DNA from: Bacteroidota bacterium
GTDB taxonomy: Bacteria; Bacteroidota; Ignavibacteria; UBA10030
Direction: 5' to 3'
Assembly (NCBI GenBank): GCA_021813905.1
Contig: JAKAJH010000010.1
Location: 1 to 64,000 of the forward strand
Length of the DNA: 64,000 nt
Part shown: positions 16,156-28,670 of the stretch, piece after piece
Layout: every line of letters starts with the position of its first letter
Position numbering within the stretch: the first letter of the stretch is position 1
Program-made: the position numbers and the translations under genes
The notes under the pieces: model-generated
Seen by the model: only the letters and a program-made list of their open reading frames with translations
Databases searched by the model: none
Told to the model about the DNA's origin: nothing

Positions 16156-17795
16156 ATGAAGCTCTACAACCTCCTCGGGTTCAAGCTCTTCGTTGGTGTA
16201 GCCGTCATCGTTCTGACAGGCACATCCCTCTTCGCGACATTTTACGTTGAATGGCAGGCCGAACGGATCCTTGACGCGACCGTTCATTCCGCCGCGACCC
16301 TCAGCGACGTGATCAACCGCTCGACCCGACACGGCATGCTGCTCAATCGCCGCGAGGACATTTATGAGATTATCAAGACGATCGGCCACGAGCGAAACAT
16401 CGAGGGGATCAGGATCTTCAGCAAGAAGGGGGAGATCATCCACTCAACCAATCCGGCCGAGATCGGCCATCGGGTGGATATGAACGCGGAGTCGTGCGTC
16501 GGGTGCCACACCGGCGCCGGACTCGTTGCGCCGCAGGACACGTCGACGCTCACCCGCATCTTTTCATCCCCCAAAGGGTATCGCGTTCTCGGCGTCATCA
16601 CGCCGATCCGGAACGAATCGAGCTGCTCCTCCGCGTCCTGTCACGCCCATGCCGCCTCCCAGCGCGTGCTCGGCATTCTCGACGTGATCGTCTCGCTGAA
16701 GGACGCCGATGAGAATGTGGCGTCGCTCCAGCACACGCTGCTCGGCAGCGCCATCCTTCTCGTCATCGTCCTGACCACCTTCGTCTCCATCTTCATCTGG
16801 CGAACCGTGAACATTCCGGTGCGCAAGCTGAGCGAAGGCACGGCGGAGATCGTCAAAGGGAATCTGAATCACCGGATCGACATCCGCACGCGCGATGAAA
16901 TCGGTCGGCTGGCACAGTCGTTCAATCAGATGACCGAAGAGCTGCTGCGGGCCCGCACCGAGCTGACGGGCTGGACCCAGACGCTCGAAGAGCGGGTCGC
17001 GCAGAAGACCGAAGAGCTGCGACGGGCCCAGGCGCATCTGGTCCAGATCGAAAAGATGGTCTCACTCGGAACCCTGGCCGCCACCGTCGCCCACGAGCTG
17101 AACAATCCGCTGGAAGGCATCCTCACCTATGCCAAGCTCGTGCGCAAGCGGATGCAGCAGGGACAGGTGGCTCCCGAGACGGTCCGCGAGATGATCGACG
17201 AGATGACGATGATCGCCGACGAAACCGCCCGCTGCGGCAACATCGTCAAGAACCTTCTCCTGTTCTCCAAAGAAAAGGTGGGCGATTTCAAGGCGACGGA
17301 CCTGCGCACTGTCATCCAGCAGGGCCTGAGACTGATCGACCACCACATGAAGATGCACAACATCCATGTGACGGCGCTTCTGGGCGACGCGCCCGTCACG
17401 CTGCTGTGCGACGGTCATCAGATCGAAGAAGCGCTCCTCGCGCTCGAGATCAACGCGGTCGAGGCGATGCCGGACGGCGGCGACTTCCGCATCGAGATCA
17501 CCGGCGATCCGAACGCCACCGATGTCGTCATCACGGTATCGGATACCGGATGCGGAATCCCGGATGAGACGCTGCCGCACATCTTTGAGCCGTTCTTCAC
17601 CACCAAGAAGGACGGAAAAGGTACCGGCCTCGGCCTTTCGGTCGTGTACGGTATCGTCCAACGACACAGCGGTACGATCACGGTGGATTCGACCCCCGGC
17701 CGCGGTACGACCTTCACACTCACATTGCCCCGCCATCCCGAACAGACCCGGCCGGCGGAGGACACTCCGTTGCACACACGTACCCCAGGTATCGC

Positions 17796-17799
<4 letters not shown>
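16156..17799 (+). CDS. Sensor histidine kinase with periplasmic c-type haem motifs
   Basis: 547 residues. TM1 at about 8-30 and TM2 at about 196-215 bracket a periplasmic sensor domain carrying C114-x2-C117-H118 and C157-x4-C162-H163, canonical and extended c-haem attachment motifs. Then a HAMP domain (about 216-270), a coiled coil, HisKA with phospho-acceptor H313 in VAHELNNPLEG, and a HATPase_c domain with NAVEAMPDGG, DTGCGIP and GTGLGLS. It probably senses redox state, oxygen or NO through haem and phosphorylates the downstream regulator, which overlaps it by four bases. Confidence 0.9.
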
Positions 17800-19154
<1,355 letters not shown>

Positions 19155-19157
19155 CCG

Positions 19158-19691
19158 ATGCCCTCGATCCTCGTTGTGCCCGTCGGGGCCATGGGCGATC
19201 TTGATCTGACGGCCCTCTCAGAACCGCTGAACGAGGTATTCCGTCTCCCCGTTTCCATTCACATCGGCAGCCCGCTCGATCCGCAAGCGGCGTTCGACAC
19301 CTTCCGCAACCAGTACAACTCCACCCTGATCCTGACCCGGCTGCTGGACCGCTACGGGCAGCATGACGGAAAGGTACTCGGCGTGACGATGAACGATCTG
19401 TTCGTGCCGGTGCTGACGTACGTCTTCGGCGAAGCGCAGCTGAGCGGCACCGCCGCCGTCGTTTCCGCGCACCGCCTCATGGAGGAATTCTACGGCCTCA
19501 CGCCGGACCCCGCGATGGAGCATGACCGGCTCCTCAAAGAATCGGTGCACGAGCTCGGCCACACGTTCGGCCTCGTCCATTGCCACGAGCCGGAATGCGT
19601 CATGCGATCCTCCAACGCCGTGGAAGATATCGACCTGAAAGATGTGGGGATGTGCGACCGGTGCCGGTCGTTGATGGAAGGAACGGCATAG
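19158..19691 (+). CDS. amzA: Archaemetzincin-type metalloprotease
   Basis: 177 residues with the complete archaemetzincin signature near the C-terminus: HELGHTFGLVHC binds the catalytic zinc (HExxHxxGxxH) and continues as CHEPECVM, then MCDRC, giving the four-Cys structural zinc site (C-x4-CM-x17-C-x2-C). Archaemetzincins are found in archaea, some bacteria and vertebrates; their cellular substrates are unknown. It starts three bases after the regulator stop, so it is co-transcribed with the two-component system. It is convergent with the reductase gene; a small GC-rich hairpin at 19691-19713 lies between them. Confidence 0.9.
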   Translation: MPSILVVPVGAMGDLDLTALSEPLNEVFRLPVSIHIGSPLDPQAAFDTFRNQYNSTLILTRLLDRYGQHDGKVLGVTMNDLFVPVLTYVFGEAQLSGTAAVVSAHRLMEEFYGLTPDPAMEHDRLLKESVHELGHTFGLVHCHEPECVMRSSNAVEDIDLKDVGMCDRCRSLMEGTA

Positions 19692-19717
19692 CGCCGACCG
19701 CCCGGGCCGGCGCCGGA

Positions 19718-20887
19718 TCAGCTCACGAACACCTTCGCGACCTCGAGCAGCATCGACGGCTGATTCCACAGCGCCGCACGGAAGATGCCGCCCAGGGTTC
19801 GCTTCTCTTCGGGAAGTTTCAGCGCGCTCGTCGCGATCGCATCCAGCGTTTCGTCGCTGAATCCCGCAATGGCTTCCTTGATGTTGTAGAACACGTCGTG
19901 CCGCCATCCCAGGCGCTTCTGCCAGCGTTTCTCGTATTCCGGCAACCGGGAAAGATCGTTGGCCGCGATCGCTTCCGCCGCCACCTGTCCGGCGAGCATG
20001 CCGCCGATCATCCCGCTGATGATCCCGCCGCCCGAAGTCGGATTCACCTGATGTCCTGCATCCCCCACGAGCATCACGCGGTTCAGCACGAGGCGATCGA
20101 CAGTCTTCGCGCACGGCACGCCGCCGGCAATGCGCGTAAGGATCGCAGCGTTCGGGTATTTGGTCGCGACGAATTCCTCCAGATACTGGATCGCCGACCG
20201 GCGCTTGGCTTCTTCGACATTGATCCCCAGGCCGACGTTGGCGCTTCCCCGGCCTTTCGGAAATACCCACAAGTACCCGCCCGGCGACACCGCGTCGCCG
20301 AAATAGAACTCCAGCACATCCTGCTCGACGTCGATGCCGGTGATGGTCACCTGCGCACAGCTCTCCATGTCGCGAATGTGACACACCGTGTCGATGCCGG
20401 CCCATTTGCCCACGCGGCTTTCCACGCCGTCCGCGCCGATCACGATCCGTCCGGCGATCTCCACCGGTTTGTCCTTCATCAGCGCCTTCACGCCGACGGC
20501 ATTGCCGTCCGCACCACGCAGTAGGTCGTAGACGTACGCCTTCGTCACGACTTCGGCTCCCTCGGCCGCAGCCAGCTTCGCCAGCTCATAGTCGAACAGC
20601 CGCCGCTCCAGCACATACCCGGTCCCGTCCAGCCGCGGCACCACTGATTTCCCGGAGGGGGAAACGAGCCGAAAGCGCGTCACCGTCGAGGCGATCCAAC
20701 GCGGATCGGGCGTAATGAACTGAACCACCCCCTCATGGCTGACGGCTTCGCCGCAACGCACCGGATAGCCGACGTCACGATCCTTCTCCAGTACCAGCAC
20801 CGACGCTCCGCCGGCCGCCGCATAGCGGGCCGCGGTCGATCCGGCCGGTCCCGCCCCCACCACGATCACATCATAGCGTGCGTTCAC
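19718..20887 (-). CDS. Geranylgeranyl reductase-family FAD-dependent oxidoreductase
   Basis: 389-residue flavoprotein that likely saturates isoprenoid chains. N-terminal dinucleotide-binding VIVVGAGPAGSTAARYAA, then GYPVRCGEAVS, typical of the family. The diagnostic substrate motif YxWxFP-x8-GxG is present as YLWVFPKGRGSANVGLG. VMLVGDAGHQVNPTSGGGI is the FAD ribose-binding DG motif. Substrates could be menaquinone side chains, polyprenyl phosphates or archaeal-type ether lipids. It overlaps the ferredoxin gene by four bases, suggesting ferredoxin as electron donor. Confidence 0.88.
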   Translation of the reverse strand: MNARYDVIVVGAGPAGSTAARYAAAGGASVLVLEKDRDVGYPVRCGEAVSHEGVVQFITPDPRWIASTVTRFRLVSPSGKSVVPRLDGTGYVLERRLFDYELAKLAAAEGAEVVTKAYVYDLLRGADGNAVGVKALMKDKPVEIAGRIVIGADGVESRVGKWAGIDTVCHIRDMESCAQVTITGIDVEQDVLEFYFGDAVSPGGYLWVFPKGRGSANVGLGINVEEAKRRSAIQYLEEFVATKYPNAAILTRIAGGVPCAKTVDRLVLNRVMLVGDAGHQVNPTSGGGIISGMIGGMLAGQVAAEAIAANDLSRLPEYEKRWQKRLGWRHDVFYNIKEAIAGFSDETLDAIATSALKLPEEKRTLGGIFRAALWNQPSMLLEVAKVFVS

Positions 20888-21135
20888 TTGACCTCGTTCA
20901 GGAACAACGGCTGTTGCGCGGGCAGATGTTGCACGCCCTCACGGTGAAATTCGATCACTTCCCAGGGACAGGCCCAGACACACTTGCGGCAGTTCGTGCA
21001 GCGTTCTTCGATGATCGAAATGCGCGATTCAAGCAGCTCGATGGCGTCTTCGGGGCACACGCCCACGCAGCATCCGCAGAAGTCGCACTTTCCGGGGATA
21101 ATGTGGATCATCAACGTCGTCTTCGTCCCGCTCAT
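20884..21135 (-). CDS. 2[4Fe-4S] ferredoxin
   Basis: 83 residues with two 4Fe-4S motifs: CDFCGCCVGVCPEDAI and CTNCRKCVWACPWEVI. The C-terminal 20 residues form a short extension without cysteines. The gene overlaps dnaG upstream and the geranylgeranyl reductase downstream, both by ATGA, so a role as the reductase's electron donor is likely. Confidence 0.92.
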   Translation of the reverse strand: MSGTKTTLMIHIIPGKCDFCGCCVGVCPEDAIELLESRISIIEERCTNCRKCVWACPWEVIEFHREGVQHLPAQQPLFLNEVK

Positions 21136-23030
21136 GAGGCCCTGTTCTGTGCTGAAGGTTTGGAGCGCGCGCCCGACGTTTCGAGCGACTTGAGCATCTG
21201 CACCAGCTCCTGCTGCCGCTCGAGGATCGGGCGGGTGTCGCCTCCCTGCTGCGTCACCTGACGCAGCGTCTGCTGATTGCGCTCCATCGCCCGCCGGATT
21301 GCTTTCCGGCGGAACACGACGAGCGCATCCCGGGCGATCTGGATCGGCTCCGGCTCATCGATCTCCTTCTCCATCGCCGTCCAGCCTTTGCTCAACTCGT
21401 ACCGGCTGAGGGAGACATCGGTCACGATGCTCTTGAGCTCTTCGTCCGTCAACTGGCTCACAACAGCGTTCGCGTCCACCGTTCCCCGAACGTCCAGAAT
21501 ATCGAGGACCATCCGGATCAGCGTGCGGGCCCGGAGGTCGGAGAAATCCTCCAGCGTGATCGTTTCGAGAATGTGGCTGATGATCGTCCGGTCTCCGTCC
21601 AGGAACAGCTTGAGAAGATCGCGCTCCTCGGGGGGGATTGGACCGGCCGGCTGGGGTTCGGCGGTCGTACTCACCGTCGGCTCGGTCAGCCGGGGAACGG
21701 CGCGTTCCGTTCTGATGCGGTTCTCGGTCCGTCCGCGGGACAGGATCTGCTCCATCTCACGGTGCAGGACGCTTTCATAGACGTTGAACTTTTGCGCGAC
21801 ATCCTTGATGAAGAGATTGCGCTTCAGCTCATCGCCGATCTTCGCGATCGATTCGACGATCGAGCGGATTGCGCGGGTTGTGCGTTCGGGAGAAGTGAAA
21901 TATCCCGCTTTGACGAACTGACGGGCCTTGAACTCGATGAACGACGTTGAAGAGGCAACCAGCGAGAGAAACTCTTTGCCGCCGTGCACACGAACGAAGG
22001 AATCCGGATCCTCATCCTGCGGGAGTTCCACAACCTGCACGTCGAGTCCCTGCTCCAGCGCCAGATCGATCCCGCGCACCATCGCCGATGAGCCCGCGGA
22101 GTCGGCATCGTACACAAGGATCAGATTCTTCGTATAGCGTCCCAGCAGAACCAGCTGATCCTGCGTCAGCGCTGTGCCGCTGGAGGCAACCACGTGCTGC
22201 ACGCCGGCCTGGAATAGGGTAATCAGGTCGGCATAGCCCTCCACCATGATGACCGCATCCTCGTGACGGATCGCGTCGCGCGAGTGCGAAAGGCCGTAGA
22301 GCACGCGGCTCTTGTTGTAGATGGGGGATTCGGGAGAATTGATGTACTTACCGGCGATCGGATCATCCTCCCGCATCTTGCGGGCGCCGAAGCCGAGGAC
22401 GCGGGATGTCGGAGAGACGATGGGGAACATCGCCCGTCCGCGGAAGTAATCGTAGAGGGAGCCATCCTCGCGCGTACGCGCCAGGCCCGCCTTCACGAGC
22501 AGGTCGGGGGCGATATTCTCCGCGCGGGCGCGATTCACGAACGCATCCCACGAGTTGAGCGAGTAGCCCAGCCCGAAGATCCGGATCGTGTCGTCAGTGA
22601 ATCCCCGGCCGTGGAAGTAGTCGAGCGCCGCCTGGCCTTCGGCGGAGCGGAGCTGCTCGTGAAAGAGCAGGCCGGCCATGCGCGTGGCGGCGTACAGCCG
22701 TTCCGCCTCGCTTTCCTCCTCGGTCGGCGTCTGCGTATCGGTCGGCAGCACGATGCCCGCCCGGTCCGCCAGCGACCGGACCGCTTCCACGAACGACACC
22801 TTTTCCATTTCCATCACAAAAGTGAACACGTTCCCCCCTTTCCCGCAGCCAAAGCAGTGGTACATCTGCTTTTCAGCACTGACGGTAAAGGAGGGGGTCT
22901 TCTCCGTGTGGAACGGGCAGAGGCCGATGTAGTTCTTTCCGCGCTTCTTCAGCTTGACATACGCAGAGATCAGGTCGACCACGTCGGTGGCGTTCCGGAC
23001 ATCCTCGATCTTTTCGTCGGGAATGCGCAT
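21132..23030 (-). CDS. dnaG: DNA primase
   Basis: Makes RNA primers at the replication fork. 632 residues from ATG at 23030 (MRIPDEKIEDVR, the usual DnaG opening; codons upstream are not conserved). The zinc-binding domain has CPFH...CFGCG at about residues 40-62. The TOPRIM core contains VMVEGYADLITLFQAG and LVYDADSAGSSA, and the catalytic core contains YFRGRAMFPI. The C-terminal part, about residues 440-632, is the helicase-interaction region and is poorly conserved. Expressed with the ferredoxin and reductase genes through start/stop overlaps. Confidence 0.95.
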   Translation of the reverse strand: MRIPDEKIEDVRNATDVVDLISAYVKLKKRGKNYIGLCPFHTEKTPSFTVSAEKQMYHCFGCGKGGNVFTFVMEMEKVSFVEAVRSLADRAGIVLPTDTQTPTEEESEAERLYAATRMAGLLFHEQLRSAEGQAALDYFHGRGFTDDTIRIFGLGYSLNSWDAFVNRARAENIAPDLLVKAGLARTREDGSLYDYFRGRAMFPIVSPTSRVLGFGARKMREDDPIAGKYINSPESPIYNKSRVLYGLSHSRDAIRHEDAVIMVEGYADLITLFQAGVQHVVASSGTALTQDQLVLLGRYTKNLILVYDADSAGSSAMVRGIDLALEQGLDVQVVELPQDEDPDSFVRVHGGKEFLSLVASSTSFIEFKARQFVKAGYFTSPERTTRAIRSIVESIAKIGDELKRNLFIKDVAQKFNVYESVLHREMEQILSRGRTENRIRTERAVPRLTEPTVSTTAEPQPAGPIPPEERDLLKLFLDGDRTIISHILETITLEDFSDLRARTLIRMVLDILDVRGTVDANAVVSQLTDEELKSIVTDVSLSRYELSKGWTAMEKEIDEPEPIQIARDALVVFRRKAIRRAMERNQQTLRQVTQQGGDTRPILERQQELVQMLKSLETSGARSKPSAQNRAS

Positions 23031-23149
23031 ACGCACCGAATCTACCCAATAATGACAGGACAAGCAACGGCGCGCGCCTTGCATCCGCGGCGATCTTTCG
23101 ATACACTCCGTGGAGCACGCCTCTATCCACGAACCATCCGGTGCAGATC

Positions 23150-23593
23150 ATGACGGAACAGACGGAAGTCCGGTCGGACTGGCATGAGTACTTCATGCGC
23201 ATCGCCGAGCAGGTTGCGACCCGCAGCACGTGCAACCGCAAACACATCGGTGCGGTGATCGTGCGGGACAAGACCATCCTTTCGACGGGATATAACGGGA
23301 GCCTGCGCGGGGCGCCGCACTGCGACCAGATCGGCCACGACATGGAGAACGGCCATTGCGTTCGCACCGTGCACGCGGAAGCGAACGCCGTGGCGCAGGC
23401 CGCGAAGAACGGCGTCGCCATTGAGGGATCGGAGATCTACGTGACGGCATCGCCCTGCCTGACGTGCTTCAAGTTAGTCGCCAACGCAGGCATTCGTGTG
23501 ATCTACTTCAAGGAATTTTACCGCGACGAGCGGATCACCGAATATGCGCACCAGGCCAGCGTAACGCTCGTGCACATGGGCGATCGCGACTAG
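23150..23593 (+). CDS. dCMP deaminase (ComEB-like)
   Basis: Zinc deaminase of 147 residues converting dCMP to dUMP for dTTP synthesis. The zinc site is HAEANAV plus PCLTCFK, and the N-terminal WHEYFMRIAEQVATRSTC and IGAVIVRDKTILSTGYNG are the standard family sequence. ATG at 23150 is chosen; GTG at 23141 in frame is a possible alternative. Divergent from dnaG with about 120 bases between, giving a shared promoter region linked to DNA synthesis. Confidence 0.92.
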   Translation: MTEQTEVRSDWHEYFMRIAEQVATRSTCNRKHIGAVIVRDKTILSTGYNGSLRGAPHCDQIGHDMENGHCVRTVHAEANAVAQAAKNGVAIEGSEIYVTASPCLTCFKLVANAGIRVIYFKEFYRDERITEYAHQASVTLVHMGDRD

Positions 23594-23623
23594 CAGCGAC
23601 CTCCGCCTTCATCCGCGCGTACG

Positions 23624-23656
23624 CAAAAGAGGGCAGCTCTGTCCGGGCCGCCCTCT
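23624..23656 (-). terminator. Intrinsic terminator of the PUR-domain gene
   Basis: Arms AGAGGGC (23628-23634) and GCCCTCT (23650-23656) form a stem followed on the minus strand by TTTTGCG. The orientation fits the end of the gene at 23694. It may also slow transcripts of the convergent dCMP deaminase gene. Confidence 0.7.
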
Positions 23657-23693
23657 GCATATCTCCCCGGCCGGTCCGTGCCGGCCCCCGCAG

Positions 23694-24131
23694 TCACTCC
23701 TTCAGATGAGAGACCATATCCTGCATCGCGTCCGCGAATTCCTCTGCGGCGTTCTCAAAGACCGCGATGCTCTTCTTGCTGTACTTGGTGGGATCTTCCT
23801 TGGTCGGCTGGGTGGACGAAATCGAGACGTACTGCGAATTGTTCTTCGCCTTCTTCGCATCCAGGCAGTACGTCGTTCGGCCCGACTTCAGCGTGCGGGA
23901 GAACACCGGATCGCCGTCCTTCACCTGCCGTGCCTCGTTGAACGCTCCGACCAGCTCGTCGGCGACGTTGCCGAACACGACGATCGAACGTTTTGTGAAC
24001 TTCCCGGGATCGGTCGGCGACGGCTGGCTGGCCGTGAGGCTGAGGTACTTCGAGTTGTTCTTCGCCTCCCGGACGTCCAGAAAGTATGTGACCTTTCCCG
24101 ATTTGACCATCTTACTGAAGAGCGATTCCAT
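23694..24131 (-). CDS. Tandem PUR-alpha-like (DUF3276) protein
   Basis: 145 residues containing two similar PUR repeats, one starting SGKVTYFLDVREAKNNSKYL and the second SGRTTYCLDAKKAKNNSQYV; each ends with a helix beginning VFxNxAxE. PUR repeats bind single-stranded DNA or RNA, and DUF3276 proteins are typical of Bacteroidota, Chlorobiota and spirochaetes. Here the two repeats sit in one chain and could form an intramolecular dimer. ATG at 24131 follows GAGGGGGAG; an in-frame upstream extension is not protein-like. A terminator follows. Confidence 0.75.
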   Translation of the reverse strand: MESLFSKMVKSGKVTYFLDVREAKNNSKYLSLTASQPSPTDPGKFTKRSIVVFGNVADELVGAFNEARQVKDGDPVFSRTLKSGRTTYCLDAKKAKNNSQYVSISSTQPTKEDPTKYSKKSIAVFENAAEEFADAMQDMVSHLKE

Positions 24132-24440
24132 AGCTCCCCCTCTTGGATATGGTGTGTGGATGAGTGAACGCCAGCCGCCGGTCGCGGATGGCTCGTCTAC
24201 CGGCAGGGAATCGCTGCCCCGGGGGGACCGCAGTCCCACCCCCCTTCCCCCGCCATTGTCACTACATCCTTCCGAGTCCCCCCGTCAGCAGAAAATATGA
24301 CAGCGCATCACCGCCATTGGTTCATGCTGCACGCGCTGCCGTGCGGCAGATCTGTTCCTTGAAGACCTACAATGAGCAATTGACAGATTTCAATTGCCGA
24401 TTGTCAATTCCCCATCTCCTCATTCTCCAATCTCCATTTT
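24132..24440. repeat. 309-base intergenic region with AATTGACA inverted repeat
   Basis: No gene seen. It holds the upstream region of the PUR gene and, near the S9 peptidase end, an AT-rich inverted repeat: AATTGACA at 24379-24386 and TGTCAATT at 24402-24409. The same words recur at 47043-47144. The repeat could act as a weak terminator of the peptidase gene, whose stop is at 24441. Confidence 0.5.
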
Positions 24441-26420
24441 TCACTTCAAGTGTCTTTCCATCCACTCCACCCAGCGTCGGTACACGTCCGTCCGACGGAC
24501 GATGCTGCCCGGGAAGTGCGTGTCGGTCGGATACGCATAGAATTCCACCGTCACGCCGTTATCCCGCAGCGCATGGAACATCTGGTAGCTGTTGATGATC
24601 GGCACGTTCGGATCGCCGACGTCCCCCATGATCAGGGTCGGGGCCTTGACATTCCGGGCCATTTCGATCGGCGACTGCTCACGCCAGATATTCCAGTATT
24701 CCTTCGTCCACGGTGAACCGCCGAAGAAGTACAGGTCGTACGTCTGATAGTATGCAATCGTGTAGTCGAGCACCCAGTCGTTGAGCGCCGCACCGGCAAC
24801 CGCCGCCTTCCAGGCGTTCGGATAGCAGCCGGTCAGCCATGATGTCATGTATCCGCCGTATGACCAACCCGAGACTCCGATGCGCGTCGTGTCGATCATT
24901 CCGGTCCCGACCACCGCGGCCACGCCGGCCATGACGTCCTTGCCGGGCCCTTCACCGGTGTCGCGGAAGATGGCATGCTGGTATGCATCGCCGAGATTCG
25001 TGCTGCCGCGATAGTTCGGTTGGAACACGAAGAAACCTTTGGCCGCAAGCAGCTGCGCGAGCGACTCGAATTCCGTCGTCGATGCGGCCTCCGGTCCGCC
25101 ATGGATCACGAGAACGAGCGGATATTTCTGCCCCGACGTGAACTGGGCCGGATACGTCAGGACCCCATCCTCATTGAATCCCCCCGGTCCGATCCATTTC
25201 ATCGATTCCGTCCTGCCCAGCGTCAGGCTGTCCGTGAACGCATTAAGGTTCGTGAGTCGGCGCGGCGTGGCGCTCAGCGAATCGAGCAGATAGAGTTCCG
25301 CCGGATGATCCGCCGTGCTGCCGACGAAACAGATCTTACCGGAGGCCGAGATACTCAGGTTGCGGCCGCCGGCGTGGACATCGCCCAGCGTGAGTTCTGT
25401 CGCCTCTCCGTTGACCGGTTGACGCCACAGGGTGACGTGCGTACCGAGTTCACCCGAAAGCAGCAACGCGCGTCCGTCGGGAAGCCACCGGAAGTTCTGA
25501 ATGTTCCGCGCAAGCGCTCGCGTCACATCGACCGTCTCGCCGTCCGCGCGGACGTACACGGCATTGCCGTTGTTCAGATCACCGTTGCGGGCACGGGAGA
25601 ACGCAAGCGCATCCCCGGCAAATGCCGGATGTCCCGATCCTTCCTCCGCCACCAGTGTGCGCACGTCTCCACCGGCGGTATCGACCTCCGCGATGGTGCA
25701 GTGCCAGGCGTTCCCTTCCCACACATCCGGAAATCGTTGAAATGCAATCGAGCGCCCGTCTGGGCTCCAGGCAAGGGGAGAGATCGTCTCCTGATCCGTC
25801 TGGAGGCTCCCGGTGCCCTGTGTCAGACGTTTTGGTTCTCCGCCGGTTGACGGGACGATCCACAGATGCCACGGCTGCAGCGCGGCCCGGACCGTGAAGT
25901 TGTTGTCCGTCACCCGAAACGCATCTTCGTGGTGCTCGATGGCTTTGGGATTGGGCACGGTGTCCTGCGCGACAAAGGCAACGGTCCGCCCGTCCGGACT
26001 CCAGGAGAATTCCACGACGCCGGTCTTTGACCGGGTGATCCGGACCGGATCGCCACCCGTCATGGGCATCACAAAGATCTGTCCCTTCTTGGATCCGGCC
26101 TCTTTCGCGATGAACGCCAGCGAGGTGCCGTCAGGCGACCAGCGCAGGTTCGCAATGCCCTCCCGCTCGAATGTCAGCGTGCGGCGCGTTCCGTCCGCCA
26201 CCGTGATCAGATCGATCTCCTGCTTCGACTTGTCCTTCTCCCAGTCCGGCCGACTGACGATGAACGCGATGCGGCTTCCGTCCGGGGAGATCTGCGGGCC
26301 GGACAGACTCACGAGCCTGCGAAGATCGGTAAGCTGAAACGGCGGGCGGCTGGACTGGCCGAATGTCAGGGTGGAAAGCGGAACGAGGAGAAGGGAAAGC
26401 AACGCGGTTATTCGCTTCAT
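24441..26420 (-). CDS. S9-family peptidase (acylaminoacyl-peptidase/DPP-like)
   Basis: Exported serine peptidase of 659 residues. Signal peptide at 1-22 ends LTFGQ. Residues about 30-390 form a WD40-like beta-propeller with repeated SPDG motifs (ISPDGSRIAF, WSPDGTSLAF, WSPDGRTVAF). The C-terminal alpha/beta hydrolase has the nucleophile in SGWSYGGYMTS, an Asp in MGDVGDPNVP and the His in DTHFPGS. It cleaves short peptides, probably in the periplasm. It stands alone, with a hairpin at 26514-26532 upstream. Confidence 0.9.
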   Translation of the reverse strand: MKRITALLSLLLVPLSTLTFGQSSRPPFQLTDLRRLVSLSGPQISPDGSRIAFIVSRPDWEKDKSKQEIDLITVADGTRRTLTFEREGIANLRWSPDGTSLAFIAKEAGSKKGQIFVMPMTGGDPVRITRSKTGVVEFSWSPDGRTVAFVAQDTVPNPKAIEHHEDAFRVTDNNFTVRAALQPWHLWIVPSTGGEPKRLTQGTGSLQTDQETISPLAWSPDGRSIAFQRFPDVWEGNAWHCTIAEVDTAGGDVRTLVAEEGSGHPAFAGDALAFSRARNGDLNNGNAVYVRADGETVDVTRALARNIQNFRWLPDGRALLLSGELGTHVTLWRQPVNGEATELTLGDVHAGGRNLSISASGKICFVGSTADHPAELYLLDSLSATPRRLTNLNAFTDSLTLGRTESMKWIGPGGFNEDGVLTYPAQFTSGQKYPLVLVIHGGPEAASTTEFESLAQLLAAKGFFVFQPNYRGSTNLGDAYQHAIFRDTGEGPGKDVMAGVAAVVGTGMIDTTRIGVSGWSYGGYMTSWLTGCYPNAWKAAVAGAALNDWVLDYTIAYYQTYDLYFFGGSPWTKEYWNIWREQSPIEMARNVKAPTLIMGDVGDPNVPIINSYQMFHALRDNGVTVEFYAYPTDTHFPGSIVRRTDVYRRWVEWMERHLK

Positions 26421-26513
26421 ACGCGCACTCTGCAGTAGTGTTCGGGATAATCCGGACGGCGCCTGTGCCGATTCGTGCGATTAACAATCATAGAGAAGGT
26501 ACTGATTTCGGCG

Positions 26514-26532
26514 CCCGAAATCACCGCCGGAT
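26514..26532. repeat. 8-bp hairpin upstream of the S9 peptidase
   Basis: GATTTCGG (26514-26521) and CCGAAATC (26525-26532) with a 3-base loop, in the gap between the S9 peptidase start and the groEL terminator. No T-tract follows in either direction. Operator or leader structure possible. Confidence 0.4.
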
Positions 26533-26593
26533 CCTCCTTCCCCGTCTCCCTTTCCGCTTTTGAATTTCCAATTTATCATTTTGAATTGGATAC

Positions 26594-26625
26594 AAACACA
26601 AAGCCCCCCGGGGTCTCCGGAGGGC
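26594..26625 (-). terminator. Intrinsic terminator after groEL
   Basis: AGCCCTCCGG...CCGGGGGGCT hairpin on the minus strand (26602-26625) followed by TTGTGTTTGT. It lies 26 bases past the groEL stop and has the right orientation. Confidence 0.75.
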
Positions 26626-26651
26626 TCTGAGCACAGCAACAGCGGGATGGC

Positions 26652-28301
<1,650 letters not shown>

Positions 28302-28304
28302 TCA

Positions 28305-28595
28305 TTACTTGGGCATAATTGCAAAAATGTCGGACTCCCGCATAATCAGGAGCTCGTCGCCGTCCATCGTTACCTCGGTGCCGGAGTACTTTCCGTACAG
28401 CACCTTGTCGCCGACCTTGACTTCCATCTGGATGAGCTTCCCATCGTCGGAGAAGCGACCCGGCCCGACCGCGATGACCTCTCCCCATACAGGCTTTTCT
28501 TTGGCCGTATCAGGGACAATGATTCCGCCCTTGGTCATCTCTTCCGCCTTTGACGGCTTCACGATAACGCGATCCGCCAACGGTTTGAGCTTCAT
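28305..28595 (-). CDS. groES: Co-chaperonin GroES
   Basis: 96-residue co-chaperonin that caps GroEL. The N-terminal [20 protein letters not shown] contains the start of the mobile loop ([13 protein letters not shown]), and the C-terminal [11 protein letters not shown] and [12 protein letters not shown] are standard. Shine-Dalgarno AAGGAGAT precedes ATG. First gene of the heat-shock operon. Confidence 0.98.
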   Translation of the reverse strand: MKLKPLADRVIVKPSKAEEMTKGGIIVPDTAKEKPVWGEVIAVGPGRFSDDGKLIQMEVKVGDKVLYGKYSGTEVTMDGDELLIMRESDIFAIMPK

Positions 28596-28643
28596 AGTGC
28601 ATATCTCCTTGATTTAATTGATCTTGTACGGAGTCAGGAGTGC

Positions 28644-28670
28644 CTAGCACTCTCTCTTCACGAGTGCTAA
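28644..28670 (-). promoter_or_regulatory. CIRCE operator (HrcA binding site)
   Basis: CTAGCACTC-N9-GAGTGCTAA matches the CIRCE consensus TTAGCACTC-N9-GAGTGCTAA except for the first base. It lies immediately downstream of, and overlaps, the -10 of the groESL promoter, so HrcA would block initiation at normal temperature. hrcA itself is not in the window. Confidence 0.95.
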
